The notes beneath the pieces were generated by a model that made no database searches, had not been told where the DNA came from, and was given only the letters and a program-made list of their open reading frames with translations. A stretch of DNA of 7,022 nucleotides from Eubacteriales Family XIII. Incertae Sedis bacterium (GTDB lineage Bacteria > Bacillota > Clostridia > Peptostreptococcales > Anaerovoracaceae): positions 1 through 7,022 of the forward strand of contig JAITNA010000069.1 of NCBI GenBank assembly GCA_031290715.1, read 5' to 3'. A program made the translations under genes and the position numbers. This document shows positions 6,796 to 7,022 of the stretch, piece after piece. The stretch's first letter is position 1. Every line of letters starts with the position of its first letter.

Positions 6796-6851
6796 ATCTT
6801 ATCGTGTTTATCTTATCGCATTCATCTTATCGTGTTCATCTTATCGCGTTC
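6796..6851 (-). repeat. Four 14-bp tandem repeats upstream of dxs
   Basis: On the minus strand the units are GAACGCGATAAGAT, GAACACGATAAGAT, GAATGCGATAAGAT and AAACACGATAAGAT, so CGATAAGAT is invariant. The first unit overlaps the end of the upstream reading frame and supplies its TAA (6841-6843). Since 14 is not a multiple of three, the TAA of successive units falls in different frames, so the array stops translation in all three. The unit junctions create ATGAA starts opening five-codon frames (MNTIR, MNAIR). TAAGAT resembles a -10 box, but no -35 at a proper distance was found. Confidence 0.9.
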
Positions 6852-6960
6852 TGCGCGCCAATTCGCGCGCCAAGCTGATGAACAGGTCCACGCGGCCCTC
6901 GTCGCCGCAGCCGCGCTGAATCTCATGCCCCGCCCGCAACGGCAGCTCGAGCAGCGCCGG
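6841..6960 (-). pseudogene. Coding-like in-frame continuation of the upstream gene after a TAA
   Basis: Following the TAA at 6961-6963, the same frame continues for 39 sense codons (from PALLELPLRAGHE to the helix-like RVDLFISLARELARRTR) before the next TAA at 6841-6843. Of these codons 34 end in G or C, and first and second positions are about 74% and 51% GC, the typical coding gradient of a GC-rich genome. The peptide reads like a natural C-terminus. The likeliest reading is that the TAA is a nonsense mutation or a sequencing error splitting one gene. Chance open frame in GC-rich DNA cannot be excluded. I do not recognise the family. Confidence 0.45.
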
Positions 6961-7022
6961 TTAATACGAATCCATGCAGAGCACTTCCGGCGATGTGGCC
7001 TTGTGCGGACGCTCGACGGTCC
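6961..7022 (-). CDS. Unidentified protein, C-terminal fragment (5' part off the right edge)
   Basis: Only 19 codons are present, encoding TVERPHKATSPEVLCMDSY, ending at TAA 6961-6963. Third positions are mostly G or C, which supports this frame over the other two on this strand. I do not recognise it. It does not resemble the end of a polyprenyl synthetase or of the small exonuclease VII subunit, which often precede dxs. The same frame continues with coding character after the stop, so this may be the middle of a broken gene rather than a true C-terminus. Confidence 0.45.
   Translation of the reverse strand, partial: TVERPHKATSPEVLCMDSY

Noticed and set aside
6796..6851. CRISPR array
   Set aside because: The units are 14 bp and contiguous, with no spacers and no cas genes.
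6796..6875. Sigma-70-type promoter made from TAAGAT in the 14-bp repeats
   Set aside because: TAAGAT matches only four of six consensus bases, and the TTGGCG hexamers upstream lie 12 or 24 nt away, outside the usual 16-18.
6961..6963. Recoded stop (selenocysteine or pyrrolysine)
   Set aside because: The codon is TAA; known recoding of this kind uses TGA or TAG.

Overview
The window is a GC-rich bacterial segment in which every supported gene lies on the minus strand. Read in the direction of transcription (right to left) the order is: the 3' end of an unidentified gene, interrupted by an in-frame TAA; dxs (1-deoxy-D-xylulose-5-phosphate synthase); tlyA (S4-domain/FtsJ-type rRNA 2'-O-methyltransferase); mutS (mismatch recognition ATPase); and the N-terminal part of mutL, which runs off the left edge. 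A dxs-tlyA pair and an adjacent mutS-mutL pair are both familiar in Firmicutes/Clostridia. Together with the strong GC bias at third codon positions they suggest a high-GC, possibly anaerobic, Firmicute. That placement is inference from gene order and protein style, not from a search.

The spacing looks like one operon. dxs and tlyA overlap by 4 nt, tlyA and mutS overlap by 8 nt, and 26 nt separate mutS from mutL. The best-supported starts of dxs, tlyA and mutS are all TTG; mutL starts with ATG. No rho-independent terminator or convincing promoter was seen, so transcription probably enters from beyond the right edge. Dxs feeds the MEP isoprenoid pathway and TlyA modifies rRNA. MutS and MutL act together in mismatch repair. 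The link between the two halves is probably co-transcription rather than a shared pathway.

The most unusual feature is a set of short tandem repeats at four separate places: four 14-bp units before dxs (6796-6851), four 12-bp units in frame inside dxs (5282-5329), a Gly-rich array of about 21-bp units inside the mutS connector domain (within 3407-3511), and a 10-bp direct repeat at the mutS/mutL junction (1131-1150). The in-frame repeats sit in places where these families normally have only short loops. I see no wholly new system here: the core genes are housekeeping genes, and the novelty lies in the repeats, the MutS insertion, the TTG starts, the gene order and the interrupted upstream gene.
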